NCBI RefSeq assembly: GCF_022394535.1
Contig: NZ_CP089414.1
Location: 5,270,001 to 5,334,000, forward strand
Reading direction: 5' to 3'
DNA length: 64,000 nt
Source of the DNA: Dyella terrae
Lineage (GTDB): Bacteria; Pseudomonadota; Gammaproteobacteria; Xanthomonadales; Rhodanobacteraceae
Shown: positions 8,869-17,211 of the stretch, piece by piece
How positions within the stretch are numbered: position 1 is the stretch's first letter
Layout: each line of letters starts with the position of its first letter
Program-made: the position numbers and the translations under genes
Notes under the pieces: model-generated
The model's input: the letters and a program-made list of their open reading frames with translations, nothing else
What the model was told of the DNA's origin: nothing
Databases searched by the model: none

Positions 8869-10844
8869 GCGCGCGACTCCTGCAGGGCGGTAGCCGGAAC
8901 CGTTTCCGTTTCCGTGTCCGCCACGCGCTTGGTGCGGAAGCGGCGATCCGCAGCTGCGAAGAAGCCGCCTAGCATCATGAACAGGCCGCCGACCCAGATC
9001 CAGCGGACGAAGGGTTTGTCGTAGAGGCGCAGTGCCCAGGCCCCTTCCGGCTGCTTGGAGTCCATCGGTTCGCCCAGCGCCACGTAGAGGTCGCGGAACA
9101 GGCCGGGATTGATGGCCGATTCGGTTTGCACCTGACCACGTGAATACGTGCGCTTCTGCGGGTGCATCACGGCGACTTCGCTGCCGTTGCGCAGTACGGT
9201 GACGGTGCCCTGGTCACCTTCCCAGTTCGGACCCTGCGTGTGCTGCACGCCGTCGAAGCGGAACTGGTAGCCGCCGATGCTTTCGGTCTGGCCCGGCGCG
9301 ACGCGTACGTCGCGTTCCACGCTGAGTGCGTTGGTAAGCAGTACACCGGCAAGGAATACGCCCACGCCGAAATGCGCGAGCAGCATGCCGGCCATTTCCG
9401 CGGGGTATCGGCGGCCCGGCGGCATCTCGCGCCAGCGCTTGATCACGTAGAGCAGCGTGCCGAAGCCGCACCAGACTGCCGCAGCCGTGCCAGCGATGGC
9501 CTTGGTTTCACCGCCCGTAGCGAACGCAGCAGCGATGGTGCAGGCGATGGCGGCGAGGCCTGCACGCCACAACACTTTCTTCAGCGCTGGCACGTCGCTT
9601 TTGCCCCAACGCAGGTAGGGGCCAAACGGCAGCAGTACGACCACCGGGATCATCAGCAGCGTAAACAGGAAGCCGAAGTAGGGCGGGCCGACCGAGATCT
9701 TGCCGAGGTTCAGCGCGTCACCCAGCAGCGGGAACAGCGTGCCCAGCAGCACCATGGCGGCGGCCACGGTAAGCATCAGGTTGCCGATCAGGATGGCGGT
9801 TTCACGCGACACCACGCTGAAGGGTTTGCCGCCCGCCACCTTCGGTGCGCGCATGGCGTAGAGCAGCAGCGAGCCACCGACCACCACGGCGAGGAAGCAG
9901 AGGATAAACAGGCCGCGTCGCGGATCGGAGGCGAAGGCATGCACCGAGGTGAGCACGCCCGAGCGCACCAGGAAGGTGCCGAGCAGCGACAGCGAGAACG
10001 CAAAGATGGACAGCAGAATGGTCCACGCGCGCAGACCGCCGCGTTTCTCCGTGACTGCTTGTGCGTGGATCAATGCGGCACCAACCAGCCATGGCATGAA
10101 GCTGGCGTTCTCCACCGGATCCCAGAACCACCAGCCGCCCCAGCCGAGTTCCGCATAGGCCCACCAACTGCCCGCAACGATGCCAGCAGAGAGGAAAGCC
10201 CACGCCACGTTGGTCCACGGGCGTGCCCAACGCACCCATGCCTGTTCCAGCTCACCGCCGAGCAGCGCCGCGATGGAGAAGGCGAACGCCACCGAGAAAC
10301 CGACGTAGCCCATGTAGAGCACCGGCGGGTGGAACGTCATGCCGGGGTCTTGCAGCACCGGATTCAGATCGCCGCCATCCGGTGGCATGGGTAGCAGGCG
10401 TGCGAACGGATTGGAGGTGAAGATGATGAAGGCGAGGAAGCCCACGGCGACCAGGCCGAGCACGCCGAGCACGCGTGCCACGAACACTTCGGGCAGGTTA
10501 CGGCTGAGCACGGCAAGCGCGAGCGTCCACAGGTTGAGGATGAAGATCCACAACAGCAACGAACCTTCATGCGCGCCCCACACGGCGGCGATGCGGTAGT
10601 ACCAGGGCAGCGCGAGGTTGGAGTTATCGGCGACGTACTGCACGGAGAAATCGAACGACAGGAACGCTGACACCAGCAGCGCGAAGGCCAGCATGACGAA
10701 CACCGCTTGCCCCGCCGCCGCCGGACGCGCAACGGCCATCAACGCACGGCTGCCGCGCCATGCGCCGATAAGCGGCAGCACGCCCTGCGCAAAGGCGAGC
10801 AGCAGCGCGAGAATCAGCGCGAGTTGGCCGAGTTCGGGCGTCAT
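8865..10844 (-). CDS. ccmF: Haem lyase subunit CcmF
   Basis: A 659-residue polytopic protein, the usual CcmF length, with about 15 predicted membrane segments. The haem-handling WWD domain is visible near residues 220-250 ([20 protein letters not shown]), as are conserved periplasmic histidines (for example in [13 protein letters not shown] and LIHAQAV). It joins haem from CcmE to apocytochrome c. It overlaps ccmE by 4 bases upstream and ccmG by 4 bases downstream. Confidence 0.96.
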   Translation of the reverse strand: MTPELGQLALILALLLAFAQGVLPLIGAWRGSRALMAVARPAAAGQAVFVMLAFALLVSAFLSFDFSVQYVADNSNLALPWYYRIAAVWGAHEGSLLLWIFILNLWTLALAVLSRNLPEVFVARVLGVLGLVAVGFLAFIIFTSNPFARLLPMPPDGGDLNPVLQDPGMTFHPPVLYMGYVGFSVAFAFSIAALLGGELEQAWVRWARPWTNVAWAFLSAGIVAGSWWAYAELGWGGWWFWDPVENASFMPWLVGAALIHAQAVTEKRGGLRAWTILLSIFAFSLSLLGTFLVRSGVLTSVHAFASDPRRGLFILCFLAVVVGGSLLLYAMRAPKVAGGKPFSVVSRETAILIGNLMLTVAAAMVLLGTLFPLLGDALNLGKISVGPPYFGFLFTLLMIPVVVLLPFGPYLRWGKSDVPALKKVLWRAGLAAIACTIAAAFATGGETKAIAGTAAAVWCGFGTLLYVIKRWREMPPGRRYPAEMAGMLLAHFGVGVFLAGVLLTNALSVERDVRVAPGQTESIGGYQFRFDGVQHTQGPNWEGDQGTVTVLRNGSEVAVMHPQKRTYSRGQVQTESAINPGLFRDLYVALGEPMDSKQPEGAWALRLYDKPFVRWIWVGGLFMMLGGFFAAADRRFRTKRVADTETETVPATALQESRA

Positions 10845-11314
10845 TGCGGCTTGTCCTGTCCGGCTTCTTCGTTCACCTGTTTGCCCTCGTGAGCCTTGGC
10901 CATGGCGTCCTTCAGCTCTTTGGGCATGTAGGTTTCGTCATGCTTAGCCAGCACTTCGGTAGCCATGAAGTGGGCGCTGTCCATGTGGCCAGTGGCGATC
11001 ACGGATTGGTTGTCGCGAAACAGATCCGGCAGGATGCCGTTGTATTCCACGGGCATCGAACCGCTGGCGTCGACCACGGTGAAGGTGACCTTGAGCGAAT
11101 CCTTGCTGCGCTGGATGGAGCCGGCCTTGACCATACCGCCGAGGCGGAAGGTCTTGTAGCTGTTCGCCTGGCCCGTCTGCACCTGGCTCGGGGTGAACAG
11201 GTAGTTCATGTTCTGCTGCAGGGCGAACACGATCAGGCCCACGGCGACGACCGCCGCCGCAACGACGAGGAGGACAATGGTGAGTCGGCGCTTGCGTGTA
11301 GGGTTCATGCTCAT
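10841..11314 (-). CDS. ccmE: Haem chaperone CcmE
   Basis: A 157-residue protein starting [10 protein letters not shown] at 11314; the open frame extends further upstream but that part lies over ccmD. A single N-terminal membrane helix (residues 11-33) is followed by the OB-fold domain. The covalent haem-binding histidine is His125 in LAKHDETY, with the conserved tyrosine at 129. CcmE accepts haem from CcmC and passes it to CcmF in the periplasm. A second start at 11308 is equally possible. Confidence 0.94.
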   Translation of the reverse strand: MSMNPTRKRRLTIVLLVVAAAVVAVGLIVFALQQNMNYLFTPSQVQTGQANSYKTFRLGGMVKAGSIQRSKDSLKVTFTVVDASGSMPVEYNGILPDLFRDNQSVIATGHMDSAHFMATEVLAKHDETYMPKELKDAMAKAHEGKQVNEEAGQDKPQ

Positions 11315-11328
11315 TTGCGTAAGTGCGC

Positions 11329-11514
11329 TCAGGGCGACGTCGGGTTGCGTTGCTGGCGCGCGGCTTGCCGCGCCATGCGGCTGCGAAGTTCGCGCAGATT
11401 GCGGCGGCGGCGCAGCGACGGGTTGATGTAGTCGGCAATCAGCACGATGAAGAACACCGCGTACGCCGGCCACACGTACATGGCGTAGCCGCCCATGGCA
11501 AAGAAGGCGCTCAT
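11329..11514 (-). CDS. ccmD: Haem exporter accessory protein CcmD
   Basis: A 61-residue protein with one membrane helix ([20 protein letters not shown]) and a strongly basic C-terminal tail ([15 protein letters not shown]), the standard CcmD layout. It stabilises CcmC-CcmE contact and release of holo-CcmE. Its start overlaps the ccmC stop by about one base and it ends 14 bases before ccmE. Confidence 0.9.
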   Translation of the reverse strand: MSAFFAMGGYAMYVWPAYAVFFIVLIADYINPSLRRRRNLRELRSRMARQAARQQRNPTSP

Positions 11515-12320
11515 CAGCGTGCCTCCCGTTTTTCCGCTTCTGCGCGTCCTGCGCTTGCGGCACTAGCACTTCCATGTGCGTCGGCTATCTGCCGCACCCA
11601 GTCCTTGCCGCTTTCCATCGACAGCAAGTCGGTACGCACGCGCCCGAACAGGCTGGCGATGTAATAGAACTTGGTGGCAACCATCATGGTCAGCAGCGGC
11701 CACAGCATGTCGGTGCTGATCCTCGACGGCCCGAGGATGCGCACAGTGGAACCCTGGTGCAGCGTGTTCCACCAGTTCACTGAGAAGTGCACGATCGGCA
11801 CGTTGATGATGCCGATGATGGCGAGGAACGCCGCAGCGCGTGCGCCCTGGCGGCGATCTTCAAATGAGTGGTACAGGCCGATCACACCCAGATACAGGAA
11901 CAACAACACTAGTTCGGAAGTTAGGCGCGCATCCCACGTCCACCACGTGCCCCACATCGGCTTGCCCCACAGCGAGCCAGTAACCAAGGTGATGAAGGTG
12001 AAGGCCGCACCGATGGGGGCCGATTCCATCGCCACCACTTCGGCCAGCTTGATGCGCCATACCAGTGAGATGAACGAGGCGACGGCCATCAAGCCGTAGA
12101 TGAAAAGGCCCATCCATGCGCTAGGCACGTGGATAAAGATGATGCGATAGGCATCACCTTGCTGGTAATCGGCGGGGGCCAATACGAGGCCGCCGTAAAG
12201 TGCGATGGCACCCAGCACTACTGCAAGGCCAAGAGCCCAAGGACGCACTACACCAGCAAAACGATAGAAGTTCGGCGGGGAGCTGAGCTTGTGAACCCAG
12301 AGCGGGATCCAGTTGGCCAT
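11514..12320 (-). CDS. ccmC: Haem exporter/transfer protein CcmC
   Basis: A 268-residue protein with six membrane segments and the WWD signature ([17 protein letters not shown], about residues 125-141). Periplasmic His residues lie in [10 protein letters not shown] and YHSFEDRRQ. It loads haem onto CcmE. The C-terminal 30 residues are alanine- and charge-rich and probably cytoplasmic. It begins 4 bases after the ccmB stop. Confidence 0.95.
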   Translation of the reverse strand: MANWIPLWVHKLSSPPNFYRFAGVVRPWALGLAVVLGAIALYGGLVLAPADYQQGDAYRIIFIHVPSAWMGLFIYGLMAVASFISLVWRIKLAEVVAMESAPIGAAFTFITLVTGSLWGKPMWGTWWTWDARLTSELVLLFLYLGVIGLYHSFEDRRQGARAAAFLAIIGIINVPIVHFSVNWWNTLHQGSTVRILGPSRISTDMLWPLLTMMVATKFYYIASLFGRVRTDLLSMESGKDWVRQIADAHGSASAASAGRAEAEKREAR

Positions 12321-12324
12321 CGTC

Positions 12325-13011
12325 TTATGCGTCCAGAGCTATGCGGAGGGCGGTGGCGCAGGCCAGCGGAGCCAGCACCAGCGCCATGACCAGCGCAGCA
12401 CCCAGCCAGGCGATGGGCGCAAGCCACGGCAGCCCCTGTTGAGCCGCGGCGACAGCGCCAGCGGCAAAGATCACCACGGGTACGCAAAGCGGCAGCAACA
12501 TCAGCGCCAGCAGCATACCAGAGCGTCGCGTGCCGGCCGTCAGCGCCACCAGCACCGCGCCAAGCAGGCTCAGCAAGGGCGTAGACAGCAGCAGCGCATA
12601 GACCAGCACCGGCATCACTGATGTCGGCAAATGCAGCATGCCGGCCAGCAGCGGTGCGATGACGATGAGCGGCAGGGCGGTGGTGATCCAGTGCGCAAGG
12701 ATCTTCATGCCCATCATCAATGCCAACGGCTGCGGTGACAGCATCAGCTGTTCGAGCGAACCGTCTTCGATGTCGCTGCGGAACATAGCGTCCAGCGCCA
12801 GCAGCATGGCGAGCAGCATGGTCACCAGCACGGCACCACCTGCGATGCGCTGGAGCAAGGCATCCTCCGGCCCCAGCGCGAACGGGAATAGCGTGATGAC
12901 GATAAGCGCGTACAGCACCGGCATGACGATGTCGCCACGGCGACGCCAGGCCAGGGTGAGATCGCGGCGCAGCACGGCGGCGCAGGCGGAGGCGAGCGGC
13001 GCGTGGCTCAT
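12325..13011 (-). CDS. ccmB: Haem exporter ABC permease CcmB
   Basis: A 228-residue membrane protein with six helices, starting MSHAPLASACAAVLRRDL at 13011. The open frame extends further upstream but that part covers ccmA in another frame. The start codon overlaps the ccmA stop (ATGA). The FRSDIEDGSLEQLMLSPQPL stretch is typical of CcmB. With CcmA it forms the ABC module that releases holo-CcmE. Confidence 0.94.
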   Translation of the reverse strand: MSHAPLASACAAVLRRDLTLAWRRRGDIVMPVLYALIVITLFPFALGPEDALLQRIAGGAVLVTMLLAMLLALDAMFRSDIEDGSLEQLMLSPQPLALMMGMKILAHWITTALPLIVIAPLLAGMLHLPTSVMPVLVYALLLSTPLLSLLGAVLVALTAGTRRSGMLLALMLLPLCVPVVIFAAGAVAAAQQGLPWLAPIAWLGAALVMALVLAPLACATALRIALDA

Positions 13012-13646
13012 GCGTGCATGCGTATCCGTTTGGGCTCGCCGTTGAGAAAGCTCACGGCGCCATGGCTGGTTACCAGGGCTGCGCCACCTTCTGCGGCGTG
13101 CTGGGTGAGCAGGCGATTCACCAGTTCGATGCCAGTGCGATCGAGGTTGGCGTACGGCTCGTCCAGCAACCACAGCGTGGCCGGCAGCAGGAGCAGGCGC
13201 GCGAGTGCGGCGCGTTTCTTCTGGCCTGCGGAAAGCCGCCGCACGGGTTCGTCTTCGTAACCGGCGAGACCGAGATCAGCTAGCACACCATCCACCGTGT
13301 GCCCGTCACGTGCGCCGTACAAGCCAGCGGCAACGGCAAGGTTCTCCCTGGCGCTGAGATCACCCTTCAAGCCGAGGTGGTGGCCGAGGAACAGGGTATC
13401 GCCCAGATGATCGATGCGTCGCCATGGCTGGCCGCGCCAGTCGAGCGCGCCTTCGTCGATGTGCAGCAGACCGGCGAGGATGCGCAGCAATGTCGTCTTG
13501 CCGCTGCCGTTGTCGCCCTCCACCAACGCCACTTCCCCCTCGTGAAGGCGAAAATCCAGCGGGCCGAACACGGGTTCGTCCTGGCGGTAAAAGGTGAGCG
13601 CCCGGGCCTCCAGCAGAGGCGTGGCGACGGCGTTGGGGGCAGTCAT
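13008..13646 (-). CDS. ccmA: Haem exporter ABC ATPase CcmA
   Basis: A 212-residue ABC ATPase: Walker A at about residue 44 (GDNGSGKTTLL), signature LSAGQKKRAALARLL and Walker B LWLLDEPYANLD. The signature LSAGQ instead of LSGGQ is common in CcmA. It is the first gene of the ccmABCDEFGHI operon, all on the minus strand with gaps of 14 bases or less. The 111 bases upstream must hold the operon promoter; no clear sigma-70 boxes stand out. Confidence 0.95.
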   Translation of the reverse strand: MTAPNAVATPLLEARALTFYRQDEPVFGPLDFRLHEGEVALVEGDNGSGKTTLLRILAGLLHIDEGALDWRGQPWRRIDHLGDTLFLGHHLGLKGDLSARENLAVAAGLYGARDGHTVDGVLADLGLAGYEDEPVRRLSAGQKKRAALARLLLLPATLWLLDEPYANLDRTGIELVNRLLTQHAAEGGAALVTSHGAVSFLNGEPKRIRMHA

Positions 13647-13757
13647 TGGTCGATTGTCCGCAAAGCCCGGCGGCCTTGTCCATGCGGCGGGGTGACGCCA
13701 ACGAGACTGACCTGCGCAGGTCCTGAGACGGGGGACTCGGGCATCATGAAAAGTCCC

Positions 13758-14177
13758 TCAGCCCAAGGACATAAGACGTAACTTGGCTGGGGACGCGCCT
13801 TGCCCGTGCACATATCCGAATTGCCCGAAATGCGCCGCTAGGGGATCGAGGGCGGCGATGCCCAGCCCAACGACCCACAAGCTGGGCTCAGCCCACTGTC
13901 CTGTGCGGGCGACGCCCAGACCGGGGCGAATCGCGACAGTTTCCGGAATGGCGCGCAATGCCTCGAACAGCGCCCGCTGGGCCGCCTTGTTTTGCGAGCG
14001 GGGTGTCGGTTCGGAGCGTGGGTTCCACGCGGTGATGAATCCCCACGGATTCTCCCCGGCCAACTCTTTGAGAGCCGATGGCAGGGGCTGGTCGATGTGG
14101 ATGGCAGCCCAGCCGCCGCGCGCCAGACGCACTCGATAATCAGTGGCCAAGTACGCGGCGTGCAGTGCTTCATCCAT
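13758..14177 (-). CDS. DUF3293 protein of unknown function
   Basis: A 139-residue protein, MDEALHAAYLATDYRV at the start, with the DUF3293 features GFITAWNPRS and an alternation of beta strands and helices. No membrane segment or catalytic motif is visible. The ATG lies inside the last codons of kmo (8-base overlap), so it is probably translated by coupling with kmo. DUF3293 has no established function that I can name. It is followed by 111 bases before the ccm operon. Confidence 0.8.
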   Translation of the reverse strand: MDEALHAAYLATDYRVRLARGGWAAIHIDQPLPSALKELAGENPWGFITAWNPRSEPTPRSQNKAAQRALFEALRAIPETVAIRPGLGVARTGQWAEPSLWVVGLGIAALDPLAAHFGQFGYVHGQGASPAKLRLMSLG

Positions 14178-15570
14178 GCCGTAGGTCGGGCAGCGGCGGA
14201 AGCGTGGCGCGAAGGGCGTTGATGGCGGCCATGAGGTCGACCGAGGCTGCATCGGTCGAGCCGCGCAGCAATTGATCCAGCAACATATCCTGCGCACGGC
14301 CGCGCTCATAGGCGTAGGCGTAGGGCAGGTGGGTGAAGGTGACCATGCGATAGCGCGCCATGAAGTGATCGGGCGCGCGTTCGGCCAGCAGCGCACCGAG
14401 CGAACGCTTGGCTGGATAGTGCGGATCGGCGACCGAGTCGCGCATTTCCACGTAGTTCTCCAGGGCCATCGCCGCGATGGCGTTGCTGTTGGGTTGGCGG
14501 ATGCGCTGGAACTCGGCGAACACGTTGGCCGTGTCGTTCGGCGCTTCGGCCAGCAACGCGGCCAGTACCACGGTGTCTTCGAAACCGCAGTTCATGCCCT
14601 GACCGTGGAACGGCACGATGGCGTGCGCGGCATCGCCGACGAGCAGCGCGCGCCCATCCAGGTGCCAGCGTTCCAGATATAGCGTGGACAGCGTGCCCAC
14701 GGGGTGGCCGTCGTAGTCGTTGGCGAAATCGGGAATCAGCGGCAGCAGGTCGGGGAAGTCTTCCTCGAAGAACGTGCGCGCGCTGCTGGCGCCGCCCAGC
14801 GTGTCAAAGCTCGGGTGTGGCCCATGCGCTGGTAGGAACAGCGTGACGGTGAAGCTGCCTTCGGTGTCGGGCAGGGCAATACACATATAGCCGCCACGCG
14901 GCCAGATGTGCAGCGCGTGCGGTTCCAACGCGAACTGATCGTGCCCGCCGCTGAGGCCGACAAGGTCGGCAGACAATCCACCCGCCGGGGGAATCTCCAG
15001 TTCCTTGTAACCGTGGCCCAGCGATTCCACGCGCTCGCCCAAGGGGGCATAAGCGTTCATGGCCGAACGAAGGGCGGAGCCGGCGCCATCGGCGCCGATG
15101 ACGACGGGCGCATCGAGCTCGCGCGACACGCCTTGTTCATCAACGAGTTGAATGCGGCGGCCATCGAAATCCGCGCTGGCCAGCGACTGGCCGAAATGGA
15201 AGTTCACGCCGGAGGCTTCGGCGGCGTCCAGCAGCAGCATGTTGAGCGCGCCACGAGACACCGACCAGATCACTTCGCTGTCGTCCACGCCATACCGCTG
15301 CAAGCCAGAGCGGCCGTCGCGCGTATGCACCATGCGGCCGCGCATCATGACGGCGCGTTGCAGCACGTCGTCAGCGAGGCCCGCTTCGCGCAATGCCTGC
15401 AGGCCACGTTCGGCAAGGGCGAGATTGATGGAGCGGCCTCCGGTGAAGCCGGCGACGCGTGGGTCGGGGCGCTTCTCGAAGACGTCGACAGCGAAACCAC
15501 GTTTCGCCAGTTGCTGCGCAAGCAAGGCGCCGACCAGGCCGCCGCCAATAAGAGTGATGTGCTTCGCCAT
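14170..15570 (-). CDS. kmo: Kynurenine 3-monooxygenase
   Basis: A 466-residue flavoprotein hydroxylase that converts L-kynurenine to 3-hydroxykynurenine with NADPH and oxygen, a step of tryptophan breakdown and of the de novo NAD route from tryptophan. The N-terminal FAD site is visible (LIGGGLVGALLAQQL, residues 7-21), and the second FAD motif is GDAAHAIVPFHGQGMNCGFE at about residues 309-328. A hydrophobic C-terminal region is shorter than in eukaryotic enzymes. No other kynurenine pathway gene is in the window. Downstream DUF3293 overlaps by 8 bases. Confidence 0.94.
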   Translation of the reverse strand: MAKHITLIGGGLVGALLAQQLAKRGFAVDVFEKRPDPRVAGFTGGRSINLALAERGLQALREAGLADDVLQRAVMMRGRMVHTRDGRSGLQRYGVDDSEVIWSVSRGALNMLLLDAAEASGVNFHFGQSLASADFDGRRIQLVDEQGVSRELDAPVVIGADGAGSALRSAMNAYAPLGERVESLGHGYKELEIPPAGGLSADLVGLSGGHDQFALEPHALHIWPRGGYMCIALPDTEGSFTVTLFLPAHGPHPSFDTLGGASSARTFFEEDFPDLLPLIPDFANDYDGHPVGTLSTLYLERWHLDGRALLVGDAAHAIVPFHGQGMNCGFEDTVVLAALLAEAPNDTANVFAEFQRIRQPNSNAIAAMALENYVEMRDSVADPHYPAKRSLGALLAERAPDHFMARYRMVTFTHLPYAYAYERGRAQDMLLDQLLRGSTDAASVDLMAAINALRATLPPLPDLRHG

Positions 15571-15694
15571 GGAATCCCGCTGCTAGGTGGCAACCACGTA
15601 AAGCGCCAAGAGTAGCGGGTCAGGGGCGGGCGGGGCGATGCGCAGTGCGGCAAGATTTCACTCGCCGCGTGGAGGCATGCACCGTGAGACTTTC

Positions 15695-16456
15695 TTAGAA
15701 GCTCATGAAGTACCCGCCGTTGACCGGCAGGTTGGCGCCCGTGATGTAGCCGGCGTCGTCGGCGGTGAGAAAGGTGACGGCCCGCGCGATGTCGCCCGGC
15801 GAACCAAGGCGGCCGACCGGGATATCCGCGATGATCTGTGCGCGGATGTCCTGCGGCACGGCAGCGACCAGCGCCGTATCGCAATAACCCGGTGACACCG
15901 TATTCACCGTGATGCCCTTGCGCGCCGTTTCGCGCGCCAGCGCCATACCGAAGCCATGCACGCCGGCCTTGGCCGCGGAGTAGTTGGTCTGACCGAACTG
16001 GCCCGTCTGTCCGTTGACCGAGCTCAAGTTCACGATGCGGCCGAAACCGCGCGTGCTCATGCCTTCCACCACGTTGCGGCACATGTTGAACACGCCGTCG
16101 AGGTTCACGCGCATCAGTTCATGCCACTGCTGCGGCGTCATCTTGCGCAGGCTGGTGTCGCGGGTGATGCCGGCGGCGTTGACCAGGATGTCCACGCTGC
16201 CGTGCTCCTGCTCGATGCGCCCGATGAGCTCGGCACAGCTATCGAACTGGCTGACGTCGGCGGCTTCGAACTTCACCGCCCCATCGAGATCGGCCGTTTC
16301 ATGTCGGAAGGCAGCGAGCCGTTCCTCGCGAGCGCCTAGATCGACGGCGATGACCTGACGGCCGGACTGAGCCAGCTGACGGCAGATTTCGGTGCCAAGG
16401 CCGCCGATGCCGCCCGTGACGAGGGCGACGCGCGGTGCGCGAGTGTGATTTGTCAT
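15695..16456 (-). CDS. phaB: Acetoacetyl-CoA reductase (PhaB/PhbB), SDR family
   Basis: A 253-residue short-chain dehydrogenase. The cofactor motif is VTGGIGGLGTEI (residues 14-25) and the catalytic triad is seen in NLSSVNGQTGQFGQTNYSAA with the Lys in the next residues. The GQFGQTNYSAAKAG and PGYCDTALVAAVP stretches are characteristic of PhaB. It makes (R)-3-hydroxybutyryl-CoA for polyhydroxyalkanoate. phaR lies 103 bases upstream on the same strand, which supports the assignment over FabG. No phaA or phaC is in the window. Confidence 0.9.
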   Translation of the reverse strand: MTNHTRAPRVALVTGGIGGLGTEICRQLAQSGRQVIAVDLGAREERLAAFRHETADLDGAVKFEAADVSQFDSCAELIGRIEQEHGSVDILVNAAGITRDTSLRKMTPQQWHELMRVNLDGVFNMCRNVVEGMSTRGFGRIVNLSSVNGQTGQFGQTNYSAAKAGVHGFGMALARETARKGITVNTVSPGYCDTALVAAVPQDIRAQIIADIPVGRLGSPGDIARAVTFLTADDAGYITGANLPVNGGYFMSF

Positions 16457-16559
16457 GTGAAGGACTCGTGCACATGCCGCAGGGCAGCACGTGTTGTGCT
16501 GCAGCGGTAGCTGAGACGGAAGGGCGGCTCGCGATGCGGGCCGCCGTAAGCGGGCTGGA

Positions 16560-17063
16560 TCAGCCCGGCTTCTTGGTGGTGGTGCCGCGTGGCGTGGGGT
16601 TGGCCTGCGTATTGGTCTGCGCAGCCGTGTCGATCAGGCCACGCTGCATGTTGCGCCACGCTTCCATGTTGCGCTCAGTCAAGTCGTTGAGCATGGACCA
16701 GGGTGTCTGACCGAGCAGGCTGTTGAGCTGCGTGCGGAACTGCTGCTGCTGGTCGAGAAAGACCTGCAGGCTGCGTTCCAGATACGGGCCCATGAAACCC
16801 TGCAGCGAGTCGCCGTAGAAGCGGATGATCTGGCTGAGTAGCTGGGGCGACAGCATCGGCTGCCCCTTTTCCTCATGCTCAGAGATGATCTGCAGCAAGA
16901 CTGAGCGGGTGAGGTCCTCGCCGCTCTTGGCGTCACGGACTTCAAAGGTTTCGCCGTCCAACACCAGCTGACGGACCTCTTCCAGCGTGATGTAGCTGGA
17001 GATTTCCGTGTCGTAGAGCCGACGGTTCGGATACTTCTTGATGGTGCGGATCGTTTGTGCCAT
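16560..17063 (-). CDS. phaR: Polyhydroxyalkanoate synthesis repressor PhaR
   Basis: A 167-residue regulator starting MAQTIRTIKKYPNRRLYDT at the ATG at 17063; an in-frame GTG two codons earlier is less likely. The N-terminal DNA-binding domain (KKYPNRRLYDTEISSYITL) is the family signature, and the accumulation domain (about residues 65-105) and a Gln-rich helix follow. PhaR binds TGC-rich operators and is released by nascent polyhydroxyalkanoate. A perfect TGC-rich inverted repeat lies just upstream (17119-17141), suggesting autoregulation. Confidence 0.93.
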   Translation of the reverse strand: MAQTIRTIKKYPNRRLYDTEISSYITLEEVRQLVLDGETFEVRDAKSGEDLTRSVLLQIISEHEEKGQPMLSPQLLSQIIRFYGDSLQGFMGPYLERSLQVFLDQQQQFRTQLNSLLGQTPWSMLNDLTERNMEAWRNMQRGLIDTAAQTNTQANPTPRGTTTKKPG

Positions 17064-17118
17064 GCACACAAACTAGCAGAAGGTATTGCGGCGCACCAGT
17101 CGCCCAACTGGTATTCAT

Positions 17119-17141
17119 TGCTGCACTGGCTAGTTGCAGCA
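17119..17141. promoter_or_regulatory. Candidate PhaR operator upstream of phaR
   Basis: A perfect inverted repeat TGCTGCA-N9-TGCAGCA, centred about 67 bases upstream of the phaR ATG. PhaR proteins are known to bind TGC-rich dyads and to repress their own gene, so this is a reasonable operator. No footprint or promoter is visible to confirm it. Confidence 0.55.
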
Positions 17142-17162
17142 TTTCCTGTTAGATCAATTACA

Positions 17163-17206
17163 TGCCGGTTTGTGCCGGTTTGTGCCGGATTGAGAGCAAT
17201 CCGGCA
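17163..17206. repeat. Tandem 10-base repeats ending in a hairpin, downstream of emrB
   Basis: Three consecutive copies of a 10-base unit (TGCCGGTTTG, TGCCGGTTTG, TGCCGGATTG), the last of which pairs perfectly with CAATCCGGCA across a four-base loop. The hairpin begins 5 bases beyond the emrB stop on the minus strand. There is no T-run, so it is not a standard intrinsic terminator; it may stabilise the efflux mRNA 3' end. Confidence 0.6.
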
Positions 17207-17211
17207 GCAGC

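Noticed and set aside
9162..10394. Long plus-strand frame opposite ccmF
   Set aside because: Shadow of the highly conserved ccmF frame; composition dominated by Arg, His and Gln with no domain.
15695..16456. Calling this gene fabG
   Set aside because: fabG is present in the fab cluster at 57776; this copy sits by phaR and has PhaB-specific residues.
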